Shown: positions 1-10,435, numbered from the stretch's first letter. The stretch: DNA of 64,000 nucleotides from Bacillus pumilus (GCA_001938995.1 MKZN01000005.1:62001-126000), one strand, 5' to 3'. Notes: a model not told the origin generated them from the sequence alone. Translations and numbers: made by a program.

Positions 1-323
1 TCCTGTTTCCCTTTATCCAGTCTGTGGACTTCGTCTAAGATCAGTATGACCTGCCCGCTCATTTTTGCTTCAGCAGCGACGGCCTCCATATCTTTCTTGT
101 TATGAATGACCGCATTCAATGTACGAAAAGCAATGCTTGTACTACCAGCTATTGCAGTGGCGATCGATGTTTTGCCAATACCCGGCGGTCCGTATAAAAT
201 CATCGAGGACAAATGTTTCGCCTCGACCATTCGTCTTATTATTTGACCTTCTCCAACGAGATGCTCTTGGCCTATAATGTCTTCAATATGACTTGGCCGC
301 ATCCGATAAGCTAAAGGTTTCAT
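1..323 (-). CDS. rarA: RarA (MgsA-type) AAA+ ATPase, 5' part only
   Basis: Replication-associated recombination protein A, a clamp-loader-like AAA+ ATPase that acts at stalled replication forks in the cytoplasm. Reading leftward from the ATG at 323 gives about 107 residues with no stop before the window edge, so the C-terminal three quarters are missing. The N-terminus begins MKPLAYRMRP and contains the family phrase IIGQEHLVGEG. Walker A is GPPGIGKTS at about residues 45-53 and Walker B is LILDEVH at about 94-100. A purine-rich stretch upstream serves as ribosome binding site. It diverges from cymR, as B. subtilis yrvN does from cymR. Other AAA+ clamp loaders such as RuvB are excluded by the N-terminal sequence. 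Confidence 0.93.
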   Translation of the reverse strand, partial: MKPLAYRMRPSHIEDIIGQEHLVGEGQIIRRMVEAKHLSSMILYGPPGIGKTSIATAIAGSTSIAFRTLNAVIHNKKDMEAVAAEAKMSGQVILILDEVHRLDKGKQ

Positions 324-441
324 GATTATCTCTCCTAAAGCAATGTCTTGTTTGTATAGCGTACCGAAATTTCACCAAATAGAAAAGGGATGTGCACTCA
401 AATGATGCTTAGAACCCGCGAATGAAAGTTGCCTGAAAGTG

Positions 442-450
442 TGATATAAT
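442..450 (+). promoter_or_regulatory. Extended -10 promoter for cymR
   Basis: TG-n-TATAAT is a perfect extended -10 element 82 bases before the cymR start. No good -35 lies at 16-18 bases, which is common for extended -10 promoters. It is the only strong sigma-A element in the 208-base rarA-cymR gap. Confidence 0.6.
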
Positions 451-531
451 TGCTTTTGGTCTATAGTTCAGCGTATATGAAATCAGCAAAATAATTGATG
501 ACATAGAATAGAAAACGCAGAGGTGTTCAAC

Positions 532-951
532 GTGAAAATATCAACTAAAGGCAGATATGGTCTGACGATCATGATAGAATTAGCCAAAAAATATGGCGAA
601 GGCCCTATTTCATTAAAATCAATCGCTCAAAACAACGATTTGTCTGAGCATTATTTAGAACAGCTTGTATCCCCGCTTCGCAATTCCCGCCTTGTGAAAA
701 GTGTTCGCGGCGCTTATGGCGGTTATGTACTTGCTCATGAACCAAATGAGATCACAGCTGGTGATATTATTCGTGTCTTAGAAGGACCCATTAGTCCTGT
801 TGAAGTCATTGAGAACGAAGAGCCAGCAAAACGTGCGTTATGGATTCGTATTCGTGATGCAGTAAAAGACGTACTGGACAATACAACTCTTGAAGACTTG
901 GCTAGCTATACAGATGACGGCGATCAAGACGCGTATATGTTCTATATTTAA
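532..951 (+). CDS. cymR: CymR, Rrf2-family repressor of cysteine metabolism
   Basis: Master repressor of cysteine and sulfur uptake genes in Bacillus; in B. subtilis it acts in complex with the cysteine synthase CysK. The 139-residue protein has the Rrf2 winged-helix N-terminus (MKISTKGRYGL) and the recognition segment NDLSEHYLEQLVSPLR. It contains no cysteine at all, so it cannot bind an Fe-S cluster as IscR does; this fits CymR. The GTG at 532 is chosen because AGAGGTG (519-525) sits 6 bases before it and because it gives the known N-terminus; the GTG at 523 lies inside that ribosome binding site. It is 18 bases from the downstream desulfurase gene and probably co-transcribed with it. Likely targets elsewhere in this window are the yrrT operon and the ABC/YdbM locus. 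Confidence 0.95.
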   Translation: MKISTKGRYGLTIMIELAKKYGEGPISLKSIAQNNDLSEHYLEQLVSPLRNSRLVKSVRGAYGGYVLAHEPNEITAGDIIRVLEGPISPVEVIENEEPAKRALWIRIRDAVKDVLDNTTLEDLASYTDDGDQDAYMFYI

Positions 952-969
952 ATCAGAGGTGTACCGGAA

Positions 970-2112
970 ATGGAACGAATCTATTTAGATCATGCGGCAA
1001 CAACTCCTATGGATCAGCGTGTGGTGGACAAGATGTTGCCTTTTTTCACAGAAACTTTTGGCAATCCCTCTAGTATTCATTCATATGGGCGCGAGGCAAG
1101 AAAGTGGCTCGATGAAGCAAGAGAAGTCATTGCAGGAGAATTACACTGTAAACCGCAGGAGATGATTCTCACAAGCGGAGGAACAGAAGCCGACAATTTG
1201 GCCATCACAGGTGTAGCTATGGCGAGGCAGCATGAAGGGAAACACATCATTACGGTCAAAACAGAACATCATGCAGTATTGCATACGTGTGAACGTTTAG
1301 AGAAGATCGGGTTTGATATCACATATCTACAGGTCGATCACACAGGATTGATTCAATTAGAGCAATTAAAACAAGCACTGAGAGATGATACAATTCTCGT
1401 CACCATCATGTACGGAAACAATGAAACTGGTGTCATTCAGCCGATAAAAGAAATTGGTGACTTGTTAAAAGACCATTCCGCTTATTTTCATACAGATGCC
1501 GTGCAGGCTTTCGGGACGGTTCCGATTGATGTAGCGGATCTTCACATTGATCTCTTATCAGCTTCTGGTCATAAGCTGAATGGTCCGATGGGGACAGGCT
1601 TTCTATATGCTCATGAACATGTGAAACTATCGCCCCAACTGTTCGGAGGAGAGCAAGAACGAAAACGGCGTGCCGGTACTGAAAATGTAGCGGGGATCGT
1701 TGGACTAGCAGAATCTGTACATCTGACAAAGCAAAATAGAAGAGAAAAAGCCATGCATTATGGTAAGCTCAAAGATATCATGATCCAAGTATTTGAAGAA
1801 GAATCACTTGATTTCTCTATAAATGGACACCCGACAAAGACATTACCACATATCTTAAATGTTTATTTCCCGGGTGTTTCGATTGAATCATTACTTGTGA
1901 ATTTAGATATGGAAGGAATCGCTGTTTCAAGCGGATCAGCATGTACGGCTGGATCTGTCCTTCCTTCGCACGTGTTAAGCGCCATGTATGGCGAGGAAGC
2001 AAAAGAGCTGACCTCATCAGTCAGAATAAGCTTCGGACTTGGAAACGAAGAGGATCATGTGAAACAGGCGGCACTCACGATAGCGGCTGTGGTGAAACGT
2101 CTCGTTAAATAA
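970..2112 (+). CDS. yrvO: Cysteine desulfurase (YrvO type)
   Basis: PLP-dependent NifS/IscS-family enzyme that takes sulfur from L-cysteine and carries it as a persulfide. It has 380 residues. The Schiff-base lysine is Lys202 in SASGHKLNGP, and the persulfide cysteine is Cys325 in SSGSACTAGS, both intact. In B. subtilis the orthologue YrvO is paired with MnmA and supplies sulfur for 2-thiouridine at the tRNA wobble position; the gene lies directly before mnmA here too, which supports that role rather than general Fe-S assembly. The ATG at 970 follows AGAGGTG at 954-960. It shares a transcript with cymR in all likelihood. Confidence 0.93.
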   Translation: MERIYLDHAATTPMDQRVVDKMLPFFTETFGNPSSIHSYGREARKWLDEAREVIAGELHCKPQEMILTSGGTEADNLAITGVAMARQHEGKHIITVKTEHHAVLHTCERLEKIGFDITYLQVDHTGLIQLEQLKQALRDDTILVTIMYGNNETGVIQPIKEIGDLLKDHSAYFHTDAVQAFGTVPIDVADLHIDLLSASGHKLNGPMGTGFLYAHEHVKLSPQLFGGEQERKRRAGTENVAGIVGLAESVHLTKQNRREKAMHYGKLKDIMIQVFEEESLDFSINGHPTKTLPHILNVYFPGVSIESLLVNLDMEGIAVSSGSACTAGSVLPSHVLSAMYGEEAKELTSSVRISFGLGNEEDHVKQAALTIAAVVKRLVK

Positions 2113-2137
2113 GTGATTCTCTTCTTCCTGTGTGAAA

Positions 2138-3321
<1,184 letters not shown>

Positions 3322-3328
3322 CATGTTT

Positions 3329-3360
3329 AAAAACCTCAACGTAGCTGTTGAGGTTTTTTA
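3329..3360 (+). terminator. Rho-independent terminator after mnmA
   Basis: Stem AAAACCTCAAC / GTTGAGGTTTT with a 6-base loop and a following T-run. It closes the cymR-desulfurase-mnmA unit; yrrB begins only 20 bases further on. Confidence 0.85.
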
Positions 3361-3379
3361 ATGAAAGGTGATGAAAGAA

Positions 3380-4033
3380 ATGAATCATAACGAGATCGGC
3401 ATAGAAGCTTTGAATCAAGGAGACATCGAGAAGGCAGCAGAAGCTTTTACAAAAGCAATTGAAGAAAGCCCGAAAGATCCTGTCCCATATATCAATTTCG
3501 CAAACTTACTATCGAGTATTAATGAGTTTGAACGTGCGTTGAACTTCTTTCAAAAAGCAATTGAATTAGATCGTACAGCAGCAGCTGCCTATTACGGGGC
3601 AGGAAATGTGTACACATTAAAAGAAGACTTTATGAAAGCCAAAGACTTCTTTGAACAAGCACTCAAAGCAGGAATGGAAAATAGCGATTTGTATTATATG
3701 TTAGGACAAACGCTCATGAAATTAGAGCAACCAAAGCTTGCCATGCCTTACCTACAGCGTGCTGTTGAACTAAACGAAGAAGATAATGAAGCCAGATTCC
3801 AATTTGGGATGTGTTTGGCAAATGAACATTTGCTTGAAGAAGCCGTCACCACGTTTACTGAAGTCGTAGCACGTGACCCGCAGCACGCAGATGCCTTTTA
3901 TAATTTAGGGGTTGCGTATGCATATTTAGAGAAAAGAGAAGAAGCCCTAGAGATGCTAGGAAAAGCCGTTGAAGTGCAGCCAGATCACATGCTCGCACTA
4001 CACGCACAAAAGCTCATCCAAGAGGCAGAATAG
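3380..4033 (+). CDS. yrrB: TPR-repeat protein YrrB
   Basis: A 217-residue protein built almost wholly of tetratricopeptide repeats, visible as recurring A..Y...G and helix-turn-helix phrases such as AAAAYYGAGNVY and ADAFYNLGVAYAYL. TPR superhelices bind peptides or partner proteins; no enzymatic motif is present. The B. subtilis orthologue lies in the same place and has been proposed as a scaffold near MnmA and RecD2; the true partner is not known to me. The ATG at 3380 is chosen because AGGTG at 3366-3370 is correctly spaced from it; ATG 3371 would touch the binding site. The stop is 19 bases before the recD2 start, so the two are probably co-transcribed. Confidence 0.88.
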   Translation: MNHNEIGIEALNQGDIEKAAEAFTKAIEESPKDPVPYINFANLLSSINEFERALNFFQKAIELDRTAAAAYYGAGNVYTLKEDFMKAKDFFEQALKAGMENSDLYYMLGQTLMKLEQPKLAMPYLQRAVELNEEDNEARFQFGMCLANEHLLEEAVTTFTEVVARDPQHADAFYNLGVAYAYLEKREEALEMLGKAVEVQPDHMLALHAQKLIQEAE

Positions 4034-4052
4034 AAGGAAGGAGGGAAGACCT

Positions 4053-6437
4053 GTGCAGGAACATCCAGATCAAATGAAGCTTGAGGATGAACCCTTTTTA
4101 AAAGGTACGGTTCAAGCTGTTATTTTCCATAATGAGAGTAACTTTTACTCGGTGTTAAAAGTGAAAGTCATTGACACATCAGAAAACTTAGAGGAAAAAA
4201 CGGCTTCTGTCACAGGCTACTTCCCAGCACTTCATGAGGAGGAAACCTACACCTTTTACGGCAAAGTCACAAGCCATCCGAAGTTTGGTGAACAGTTTCA
4301 AGCGACTCATTTTCAAAAGGAAGTGCCAACAACGAAGCAAGGCATCATTCAATATCTCTCGAGTGACTTATTTGAAGGGATAGGGAAAAAGACAGCTGAG
4401 GAAATCGTGAATCAGCTCGGCGATCAGACGCTTCATAAAATTATGCGTGACACCTCTGTCTTATATGACGTCCCGCGGTTATCAAAAAAGAAAGCAGATA
4501 AACTGGCTGCTGCGCTTCAGGAACATCAAGGTCTAGAACAAATTATGATCAACTTGAACCAATATGGATTTGGCCCTCAGCTGAGTATGAAGATTTATCA
4601 AGTGTATGAAAGTGAAACATTGCAAAAGATCGAGGAAAATCCATATCAACTCGTCAAAGATGTAGAAGGAATCGGTTTTATTAAAGCCGATGAACTTGGC
4701 GCAAGAACAGGTATTTCGGGAAGTGATCCAGATCGTATTCGCGCAGCAATACTTTACACAGTAGAGACAGCCAGCTTGCAAGACGGACATACGTACATAC
4801 AAACGAAGGATCTGATCATTGAAACCCGTAAGCTGCTCAATCAAACAGGAAATGATTACAAAGTCACTGAAATGGATGTCGCCAATCAAATCATCGCCCT
4901 TGGTGAAGGGAAAGAGATGATGATTGAAGATGACCGGTGCTATCATCCGTCCTTGTTTTATGCAGAACAAAGTGTGGCCAAACGAATTCAAAAAATCGTC
5001 TCACAAACCGAATATGAAAATCAATTTCCTGAATCAGAATTCCTACTTGCCCTTGGTGAATTGGAGGAACGATTAGGTGTCCAGTATGCCCCGTCACAAA
5101 AAGAAGCGATTCAAAAAGCGCTGATGTCCCCTATGTTGCTATTAACAGGCGGTCCTGGAACAGGGAAGACCACAGTCATTAAAGGAATCGTTGAGCTGTA
5201 TAGCGATCTTCACGGTGTATCACTTGATCCGGGTGATTATAAAAAAGATGAAACGTTTCCATTTGTGCTTGCGGCACCAACTGGGCGGGCAGCTAAACGC
5301 ATGACAGAATCAACCGGACTTCCCGCTGTGACCATTCACCGGCTGTTAGGCTGGAATGGATCAGAAGGTTTTTCGCATGATGAGGATCAACCGATTGAAG
5401 GGAAACTTGTCATCATCGATGAATCAAGTATGTTAGATATTTGGCTTGCCAATCATCTGTTTAAAGCGATCCCAGACCATGTTCAAGTCATTATGGTAGG
5501 AGATGAGCACCAGCTTCCATCTGTTGGACCCGGTCAAGTATTAAGGGATTTACTTGCCTCAAATGCCGTTCCAGCGGTCACCTTAACAGATATTTACCGT
5601 CAGGCAGACGGATCAACCATTGTTGAACTTGCTCATGATATGAAAAATGGTGTCATCCCGAAAGATATCACAGCACGATCTAAAGATCGTTCCTTTATTC
5701 AATGTACAGCGGATCAAATGCAAGAAGTCATTGAAAAGGTTGTTCAGAATGCGGCTCAAAAAGGATTTACAGCAAAAGATATTCAAGTATTAGCTCCGAT
5801 GTATAAAGGAAAAGCGGGCATCAATGAACTGAATAAAATGTTACAGCAAATCTTAAATCCGAAAAAACCAAAAGGAAGGGAAATACCATTTGGTGATGTG
5901 GTGTACAGGACTGGAGATAAGGTGCTTCAGCTTGTGAATCAACCGGAGAATCACATTTTTAACGGTGATATTGGCGAAATTGTCTCGATTTTTTATGCCA
6001 AAGAGAATACGGAAAAAGAAGATATGGCAGTCATCTCTTTTGATGGAAATGAAATCACCTTTACGAAAAAGGACTTTCATCAATTTACACATGCCTATTG
6101 CTGCTCTATTCATAAATCGCAGGGCAGTGAGTTTCCGATCGTTGTACTGCCGGTGGTGAGGAGTTATTATCGAATGCTTCGGCGAAATCTTTTGTACACA
6201 GCCATTACACGAAGCAAAAAGTTTTTAATTCTTTGCGGAGAAGAATCAGCTCTAGAATGGGGCGTTAAAAATAACGATGATTCCCTCAGACAGACGTCAC
6301 TAACAATGCGGCTCACGAGCACGCATCAGGTGATGGATGCTGAGCTTGAAGCACTTCAAAAACAGCTTCCGTTCAGCGTACATGACGCAAATATTGGCAT
6401 GGAGGGAATCACTCCGTTTGATTTTATGCAAGAGTAA
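4053..6437 (+). CDS. recD2: RecD2-like SF1B DNA helicase
   Basis: 5'-to-3' superfamily 1B helicase without RecBC partners, involved in replication-fork and mismatch-repair-linked functions in B. subtilis (YrrC). It has 794 residues. The N-terminal third carries the RecD2-specific OB fold and helix-hairpin-helix region (LFEGIGKKTAEEIV, DVEGIGFIKADEL). The motor follows with Walker A GGPGTGKTT, motif II IIDESSML, motif III VGDEHQLPSVGPG and the C-terminal motif HKSQGSEFP. The start is GTG 4053, with GGAAGGAGGG at 4036-4045; the longer in-frame reading would run into yrrB. Length and domain order match the Firmicute family. Confidence 0.94.
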   Translation: MQEHPDQMKLEDEPFLKGTVQAVIFHNESNFYSVLKVKVIDTSENLEEKTASVTGYFPALHEEETYTFYGKVTSHPKFGEQFQATHFQKEVPTTKQGIIQYLSSDLFEGIGKKTAEEIVNQLGDQTLHKIMRDTSVLYDVPRLSKKKADKLAAALQEHQGLEQIMINLNQYGFGPQLSMKIYQVYESETLQKIEENPYQLVKDVEGIGFIKADELGARTGISGSDPDRIRAAILYTVETASLQDGHTYIQTKDLIIETRKLLNQTGNDYKVTEMDVANQIIALGEGKEMMIEDDRCYHPSLFYAEQSVAKRIQKIVSQTEYENQFPESEFLLALGELEERLGVQYAPSQKEAIQKALMSPMLLLTGGPGTGKTTVIKGIVELYSDLHGVSLDPGDYKKDETFPFVLAAPTGRAAKRMTESTGLPAVTIHRLLGWNGSEGFSHDEDQPIEGKLVIIDESSMLDIWLANHLFKAIPDHVQVIMVGDEHQLPSVGPGQVLRDLLASNAVPAVTLTDIYRQADGSTIVELAHDMKNGVIPKDITARSKDRSFIQCTADQMQEVIEKVVQNAAQKGFTAKDIQVLAPMYKGKAGINELNKMLQQILNPKKPKGREIPFGDVVYRTGDKVLQLVNQPENHIFNGDIGEIVSIFYAKENTEKEDMAVISFDGNEITFTKKDFHQFTHAYCCSIHKSQGSEFPIVVLPVVRSYYRMLRRNLLYTAITRSKKFLILCGEESALEWGVKNNDDSLRQTSLTMRLTSTHQVMDAELEALQKQLPFSVHDANIGMEGITPFDFMQE

Positions 6438-6465
6438 ATGGCTTCCTTCATGGAAGCCATTTCTT
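6437..6465 (+). terminator. Hairpin terminator after recD2
   Basis: Stem AATGGCTTCC / GGAAGCCATT with a 5-base loop, followed by TTCTTC. The tail is imperfect, so some read-through into yrrD is likely. Confidence 0.65.
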
Positions 6466-6528
6466 CGTATGAGTCATGTAGCAAACGCACACGATAAGAC
6501 TGTTCCGCAAAAGGTGGTTGATCACATT

Positions 6529-6987
6529 TTGAGAACATGTCGAGAGCTTGAAGGAATGTCTATCTATCTGAAAGAGCAGTCTCATTCACTTGGTCATATC
6601 AAAGATATTTGCTTTTTAGCCGGTGGTCGCTGCGGAGGATATGTGTTAGATGGGAAAAAGAAAGACTGTACACTTATCCCGTTCTCAGCTGGCGATCAAC
6701 TGACAGACAAAGGTCTATATATAAACAGCCAGGAGGGAGTCGAACTGGATTCCTCTACCCCATCATTCTTTTTTTCGAAATTAAAAAAGAAAATGATGCA
6801 ATCACCTGATGGTGAAAACTTAGGCATTTTGGAAGATGTATACTTTTGCACACAATCGGGCACAATCGTAGCATATGAACTCTCGGACGGCTTCTTTACA
6901 GAGCTATCAGGGATTCGGAAACAGCTGCACGCTGCCGGAACCTTGATGAACGTTCAAAAGGAAGCACTGGTTCTAAACCGAACGTAA
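6529..6987 (+). CDS. yrrD: YrrD-like PRC-barrel protein
   Basis: About 152 residues resembling the PRC-barrel protein YrrD that follows recD2 in B. subtilis. The opening LRTCRELEG...KEQSHSLGHIKDICF and the second half SPDGENLGILEDVYF are typical strand-turn-strand PRC phrases, and the fold is repeated twice. The function is not established; PRC barrels often bind RNA or proteins. I favour the TTG at 6529 because AAAGGTGG (6509-6516) sits 12 bases upstream; an in-frame ATG at 6469 lies directly after the recD2 terminator with no binding site and would add 20 residues. The function call is weak, the presence of a real gene is not. Confidence 0.75.
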   Translation: MRTCRELEGMSIYLKEQSHSLGHIKDICFLAGGRCGGYVLDGKKKDCTLIPFSAGDQLTDKGLYINSQEGVELDSSTPSFFFSKLKKKMMQSPDGENLGILEDVYFCTQSGTIVAYELSDGFFTELSGIRKQLHAAGTLMNVQKEALVLNRT

Positions 6988-7000
6988 AGAGGTGCTGATT

Positions 7001-7192
7001 ATGCTCATTTGCCCAAATTGCAAATGTAAAGACATCGGAAAAATTGGGGTCAATCAATATTATTGTTGGGGCTGTTTTATTGAATTGACACTGTCGAAAG
7101 GCAAAATTGCTACACACCAAGTGGAGGAAGACGGTACACTAAGCAGTTTAGACGATCTGTTTAGTGATGATGAACGTTCAATTCAACTATAA
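7001..7192 (+). CDS. yrzR: Small zinc-ribbon-like protein YrzR
   Basis: A 63-residue protein with CPNC at the N-terminus and CWGC about 20 residues later, a treble-clef or zinc-ribbon pattern, then an acidic tail (SSLDDLFSDDE). It matches what I recall of B. subtilis YrzR, at the same locus. No function is known to me. AAAGAGGTG precedes the ATG at 7001 by 6 bases; an in-frame upstream start at 6992 lies inside that site. It is 13 bases downstream of yrrD and co-transcribed by spacing. Confidence 0.8.
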   Translation: MLICPNCKCKDIGKIGVNQYYCWGCFIELTLSKGKIATHQVEEDGTLSSLDDLFSDDERSIQL

Positions 7193-7212
7193 GTGTTAAG
7201 GGGGAATTTCGA

Positions 7213-7344
7213 ATGGGCAAAATGACTTCTTCACTATTAACGCTTGGTGCAGGTGCACTTGCATATCACTTTGCAAGTAGATATGATATGCCATCTAAGC
7301 GAGATATGAAAAAGCTAAGAAAACGTGCTATGCGTATGTTTTAA
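7213..7344 (+). CDS. yrzQ: Very small protein YrzQ-like (DUF3918)
   Basis: A 43-residue protein. It has a short Gly/Ala-rich hydrophobic segment (LLTLGAGALAYHFA) and then a highly basic tail (KRDMKKLRKRAMRMF). This matches the DUF3918 small proteins found here in Bacillus genomes. The layout suggests a membrane-edge or amphipathic peptide; no function is known. GGGGGAA precedes the ATG. It is the last gene before a bidirectional terminator. Confidence 0.75.
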   Translation: MGKMTSSLLTLGAGALAYHFASRYDMPSKRDMKKLRKRAMRMF

Positions 7345-7353
7345 CAGAAAGAG

Positions 7354-7386
7354 GGACATCCGCCCTTGAGCGGATGTCCTTTTTTA
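7354..7386. terminator. Shared terminator between yrzQ and glnP
   Basis: Stem GGACATCCGC / GCGGATGTCC with a 6-base loop and TTTTTT on the plus strand. It lies between convergent genes; the minus-strand tail (CTCTTT) is weaker. Confidence 0.85.
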
Positions 7387-8034
7387 TATCTGTCTGTATT
7401 CTAAACGCCGTGCAAGTAAGGATAAGCTGAAATTGACGATAAAGTACATCAATGCTGCCAAAAGGAAAATAGGAAGTAAGTATGTCTGGCTCTGACCATT
7501 TAAAATTTGCGCGTGATGTAATAGTTCAGGCAGTGCAATGACAACGGCTAGCGAAGTATCCTTTAAAAGTGAGATAAATTGACTCACAATCGGTGGGACC
7601 ATGCGTCGTAAGGCTTGAGGCATTATGATCATCCTTAATGTTTGAATAGAGGTTAAACCAGATGATCTGGCAGCTTCCACCTGTCCCGTTTCAATTGACT
7701 GAAGACCACTCCGTATAATTTCTGATAGCATCGCTGATTCAAAAACGGTTAAAGCAGCGATAGCAGAGGCTGTAATACTTAATTGAATGCCGATTTCAGG
7801 CAGTGCAAAATACGTGAAAAAGATGATGAGCAATAGTGGTAGGTTCCGAATCGTCTCGACGACGACCGCAAGGACCTTTGATAAAACTGGAATTTGAGCG
7901 AATCGCAACGTACCAACGATTAAGCCGATCATAAAGCTTAGAATGATGGAGATAAAAGCCACTTTTAAGGTGACAGCAAATCCTTCAAGTAAAAAGGTGA
8001 GATGATCAGGTTGATAGGCACCTAAAAAATCCAT
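7384..8034 (-). CDS. glnP: Glutamine ABC transporter permease GlnP
   Basis: Inner-membrane permease of a polar amino-acid ABC importer. The 216 residues contain about five hydrophobic segments and the EAA loop, seen as EAARSSGLTSIQTLRMIIMPQALRRMVPP, which contacts the ATPase. It is the last gene of glnQ-glnH-glnM-glnP, the B. subtilis order. AAGGAGGAA sits before the ATG, 14 bases after glnM. Its stop nearly touches the shared terminator. Confidence 0.9.
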   Translation of the reverse strand: MDFLGAYQPDHLTFLLEGFAVTLKVAFISIILSFMIGLIVGTLRFAQIPVLSKVLAVVVETIRNLPLLLIIFFTYFALPEIGIQLSITASAIAALTVFESAMLSEIIRSGLQSIETGQVEAARSSGLTSIQTLRMIIMPQALRRMVPPIVSQFISLLKDTSLAVVIALPELLHHAQILNGQSQTYLLPIFLLAALMYFIVNFSLSLLARRLEYRQI

Positions 8035-8048
8035 GAGATTCCTCCTTT

Positions 8049-8702
8049 CTAGTGGCTTCTGGCTAATCTTTTTTCCAAATAACCTACGCCTAGACTAAGT
8101 GGAATGGTTAATAGTAAATAAAACATAGCGACAAAGATGTATACATCAAAGGTGACAAATGTTCTGGAAGCGATAAGATCCCCTTGATACATGAGATCAA
8201 ACCCTGCAATGACACCTAGTATGGAGGAGTTTTTAACAAGGTTAATAAACTGATTCCCAAGAGGGGGGATAACAATTTTAATCGCTTGCGGCAGAATGAT
8301 ATATCGCATTGTCCCGCCGTATGATAGACCAGAAGCCCGGGCTGCTTCCATTTGGCCAATGGGGACAGCTTGTATACCAGCTCGAATGGCTTCAGCAATA
8401 AAGGCAGAGGTATAAATGGCAAGTGCAATGGTTCCAGCGGTGAACCCATCTGCCACAATCCCAAGCACCGGTAGTCCAAAGAAGAAAACAAATGTGATCA
8501 ATAATAACGGAATATTCCGAATAAATTCCACATAAGCCGTCCCTAGCCAGTTCAGCGGTCTTAGTGGTGCAATTCTCATAATGGCAATAAGTGTACCGAT
8601 CAAAAAACTTCCGATTAAGGCAATGATACTTGCGCCAACGGTATATTGGAACCCTTCTAGATAAAGATGTATATTCTCAATCAAAATGGAAAAGCGCAGC
8701 AA
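8049..8702 (-). CDS. glnM: Glutamine ABC transporter permease GlnM
   Basis: Second permease subunit, 217 residues, with the EAA loop EAARASGLSYGGTMRYIILPQAIKI and the usual pattern of membrane helices. With GlnP it forms the heterodimeric channel. The start is a TTG (LRFSIL), with AGGAAGG about 12 bases upstream; an ATG alternative does not exist nearby. The weak start and long spacing may keep its translation low unless coupled to glnH, which ends 76 bases upstream. Confidence 0.88.
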   Translation of the reverse strand: MLRFSILIENIHLYLEGFQYTVGASIIALIGSFLIGTLIAIMRIAPLRPLNWLGTAYVEFIRNIPLLLITFVFFFGLPVLGIVADGFTAGTIALAIYTSAFIAEAIRAGIQAVPIGQMEAARASGLSYGGTMRYIILPQAIKIVIPPLGNQFINLVKNSSILGVIAGFDLMYQGDLIASRTFVTFDVYIFVAMFYLLLTIPLSLGVGYLEKRLARSH

Positions 8703-8778
8703 TTAGTTCACGTCCTTCCTGATTAACAGGAGAGCCTTCAAGCGGCTCACCTGATGGCATGTGTCTTTGCCGGTCAAA

Positions 8779-9591
8779 TCAAGATTCATTGATCCACTTC
8801 TTATAAATGTTGTCATACTCTCCATTTTCCTTTAGAGCTTTCAGTGCTTTGTTCATAGCTTCTGTCAATTCTTGATCGCCTTTTTTCACGGCAATTCCAT
8901 AAGGCTCATCTGTAAAGGTTCCTCCAACCACCTCGTAACTTGAGTCCTCGTCTGCCATGCCAAATAAAATCGCATTATCAGTTGTGAGCACCTGTCCTTG
9001 ATTTGATTTTAATGCGGTAAAAGCTTCTTGATAGTTTTCAAATTCTAAAACGGACGCGGCAGGAGCTTTCTCGCGAATGTTTTGAGCAGAGGTAGATCCT
9101 TTTACTGCCAGCACTTTGGTGCCTTTTTTAATATCGTCAATTGATTGTATGTCGCTTCCTTTTTTCACAAGCAGTGATTGTCCTGCTTCAAAGTAGACAT
9201 CAGAGAAGTTCACTTCTTTTTTACGCTCGTCTGTGATTGTCATAGTCGCCACAATGGCATGGATATCCCCTTTTTGTAGTAAAGGGATTCTTGTTTTAGA
9301 GGTGACTTCCTTAAATTCTACTTTTGCCTTCTCACCAAGCATTTCCTTTGCGATGGCTTTGGCAATATCAATATCAAACCCTTCGATATCACCGGTACTA
9401 GGATTCTTGAGCCCAAAGAGGCGAGTATCATTTTTTACCCCGAAAACGATTGTTTTCTCTTTCTTAATGGCTTCCAGAGAGCTTCTCGGTTTCGCATCAG
9501 TTGAGCCTTTTTCAGCAGTACCACAAGCAGCAAGTGCAACCATCAGGCAAGACATTAAGAGCATGAATCCTACACGCTTTCTTTTTTTCAT
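8779..9591 (-). CDS. glnH: Glutamine-binding lipoprotein GlnH
   Basis: Periplasmic-type solute-binding protein tethered to the membrane. The 270 residues start with MKKRKRVGF and a hydrophobic stretch ending in the lipobox LAAC (Cys about 23). The family-3 binding-protein fold follows (KTIVFGVKNDTRLFGLKNPSTGDIEGFDIDIAKAI and the two-lobe pattern). By context it captures glutamine for GlnQMP. GGGGGAATG precedes the ATG; the gene is 12 bases from glnQ. Confidence 0.9.
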   Translation of the reverse strand: MKKRKRVGFMLLMSCLMVALAACGTAEKGSTDAKPRSSLEAIKKEKTIVFGVKNDTRLFGLKNPSTGDIEGFDIDIAKAIAKEMLGEKAKVEFKEVTSKTRIPLLQKGDIHAIVATMTITDERKKEVNFSDVYFEAGQSLLVKKGSDIQSIDDIKKGTKVLAVKGSTSAQNIREKAPAASVLEFENYQEAFTALKSNQGQVLTTDNAILFGMADEDSSYEVVGGTFTDEPYGIAVKKGDQELTEAMNKALKALKENGEYDNIYKKWINES

Positions 9592-9603
9592 TATTCATTC
9601 CCC

Positions 9604-10332
9604 CTAGTGATTTAAAATTCGGCTTAAAAATAACTGGGCGCGTTTCTCACGCGGTTTTTCATAAAAAGCAGCCGGTGTGGATTCTTCAATGATTCTTCCT
9701 TCATCAATAAAGACAATGCGGTCAGCTACCTCTCGAGCAAAGCCCATCTCGTGTGTGACGACGACCATGGTCATTCCTTCACGGGCGAGCTGTTTCATGA
9801 CATCCAGTACCTCTCCGATCATCTCTGGATCAAGAGCAGAAGTAGGTTCATCGAACAGCATGACCTCAGGTTTCATGGCGAGTCCCCTTGCAATGGCGAC
9901 ACGCTGCTGCTGCCCTCCAGAAAGCCTGGAAGGATAAGCGTCTGCTTTATCAGGAATACCGACTTTATTTAAGTAAAATTCAGCCGTTTCTTTTGCTTCT
10001 TCCTTGCTCACTTTTTTCACCTTCATAGGTGCGAGCATGATGTTTTCAAGCACCGTCTTATGTGGGTAGAGATGAAAGTGTTGAAACACCATCCCAATGT
10101 TTTGCCTGATGAGGTTGATGTTGGTCTTGGGGTGCTGAACAGACACTTGGTTGACGAGCACTTTCCCATCGTCAATGCTTTCAAGACGATTGATGCACCT
10201 GAGCATGGTGCTTTTACCAGATCCTGAAGGACCGATGATCACAACAACCTCACCTTTTTGAATATGTAGGTTAATGTCCTTAAGTACGTGGAACTCGCCA
10301 TAATGCTTGTTGACTTCTTCGAATGTGATCAT
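9604..10332 (-). CDS. glnQ: Glutamine ABC transporter ATPase GlnQ
   Basis: Cytoplasmic ATPase of the polar amino-acid family, 242 residues. Walker A is GPSGSGKST, the signature is LSGGQQQR, Walker B is VMLFDEPTS, and the switch histidine is in VVTHEMGF. It is the first gene of the glnQHMP operon, with GAGGAGGTTC upstream of the ATG. B. subtilis glnQHMP belongs to the nitrogen regulon as I recall it; a TnrA-like box lies about 105-120 bases upstream. Confidence 0.93.
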   Translation of the reverse strand: MITFEEVNKHYGEFHVLKDINLHIQKGEVVVIIGPSGSGKSTMLRCINRLESIDDGKVLVNQVSVQHPKTNINLIRQNIGMVFQHFHLYPHKTVLENIMLAPMKVKKVSKEEAKETAEFYLNKVGIPDKADAYPSRLSGGQQQRVAIARGLAMKPEVMLFDEPTSALDPEMIGEVLDVMKQLAREGMTMVVVTHEMGFAREVADRIVFIDEGRIIEESTPAAFYEKPREKRAQLFLSRILNH

Positions 10333-10435
10333 AAAGAACCTCCTCTAATGTTTATTGGCTCACACGGATTCAAGCGGCAATTGTGTAAAAAGAGGGGAAA
10401 AATCAGTGACTTTGGATAGAACGGTATGTTTTATG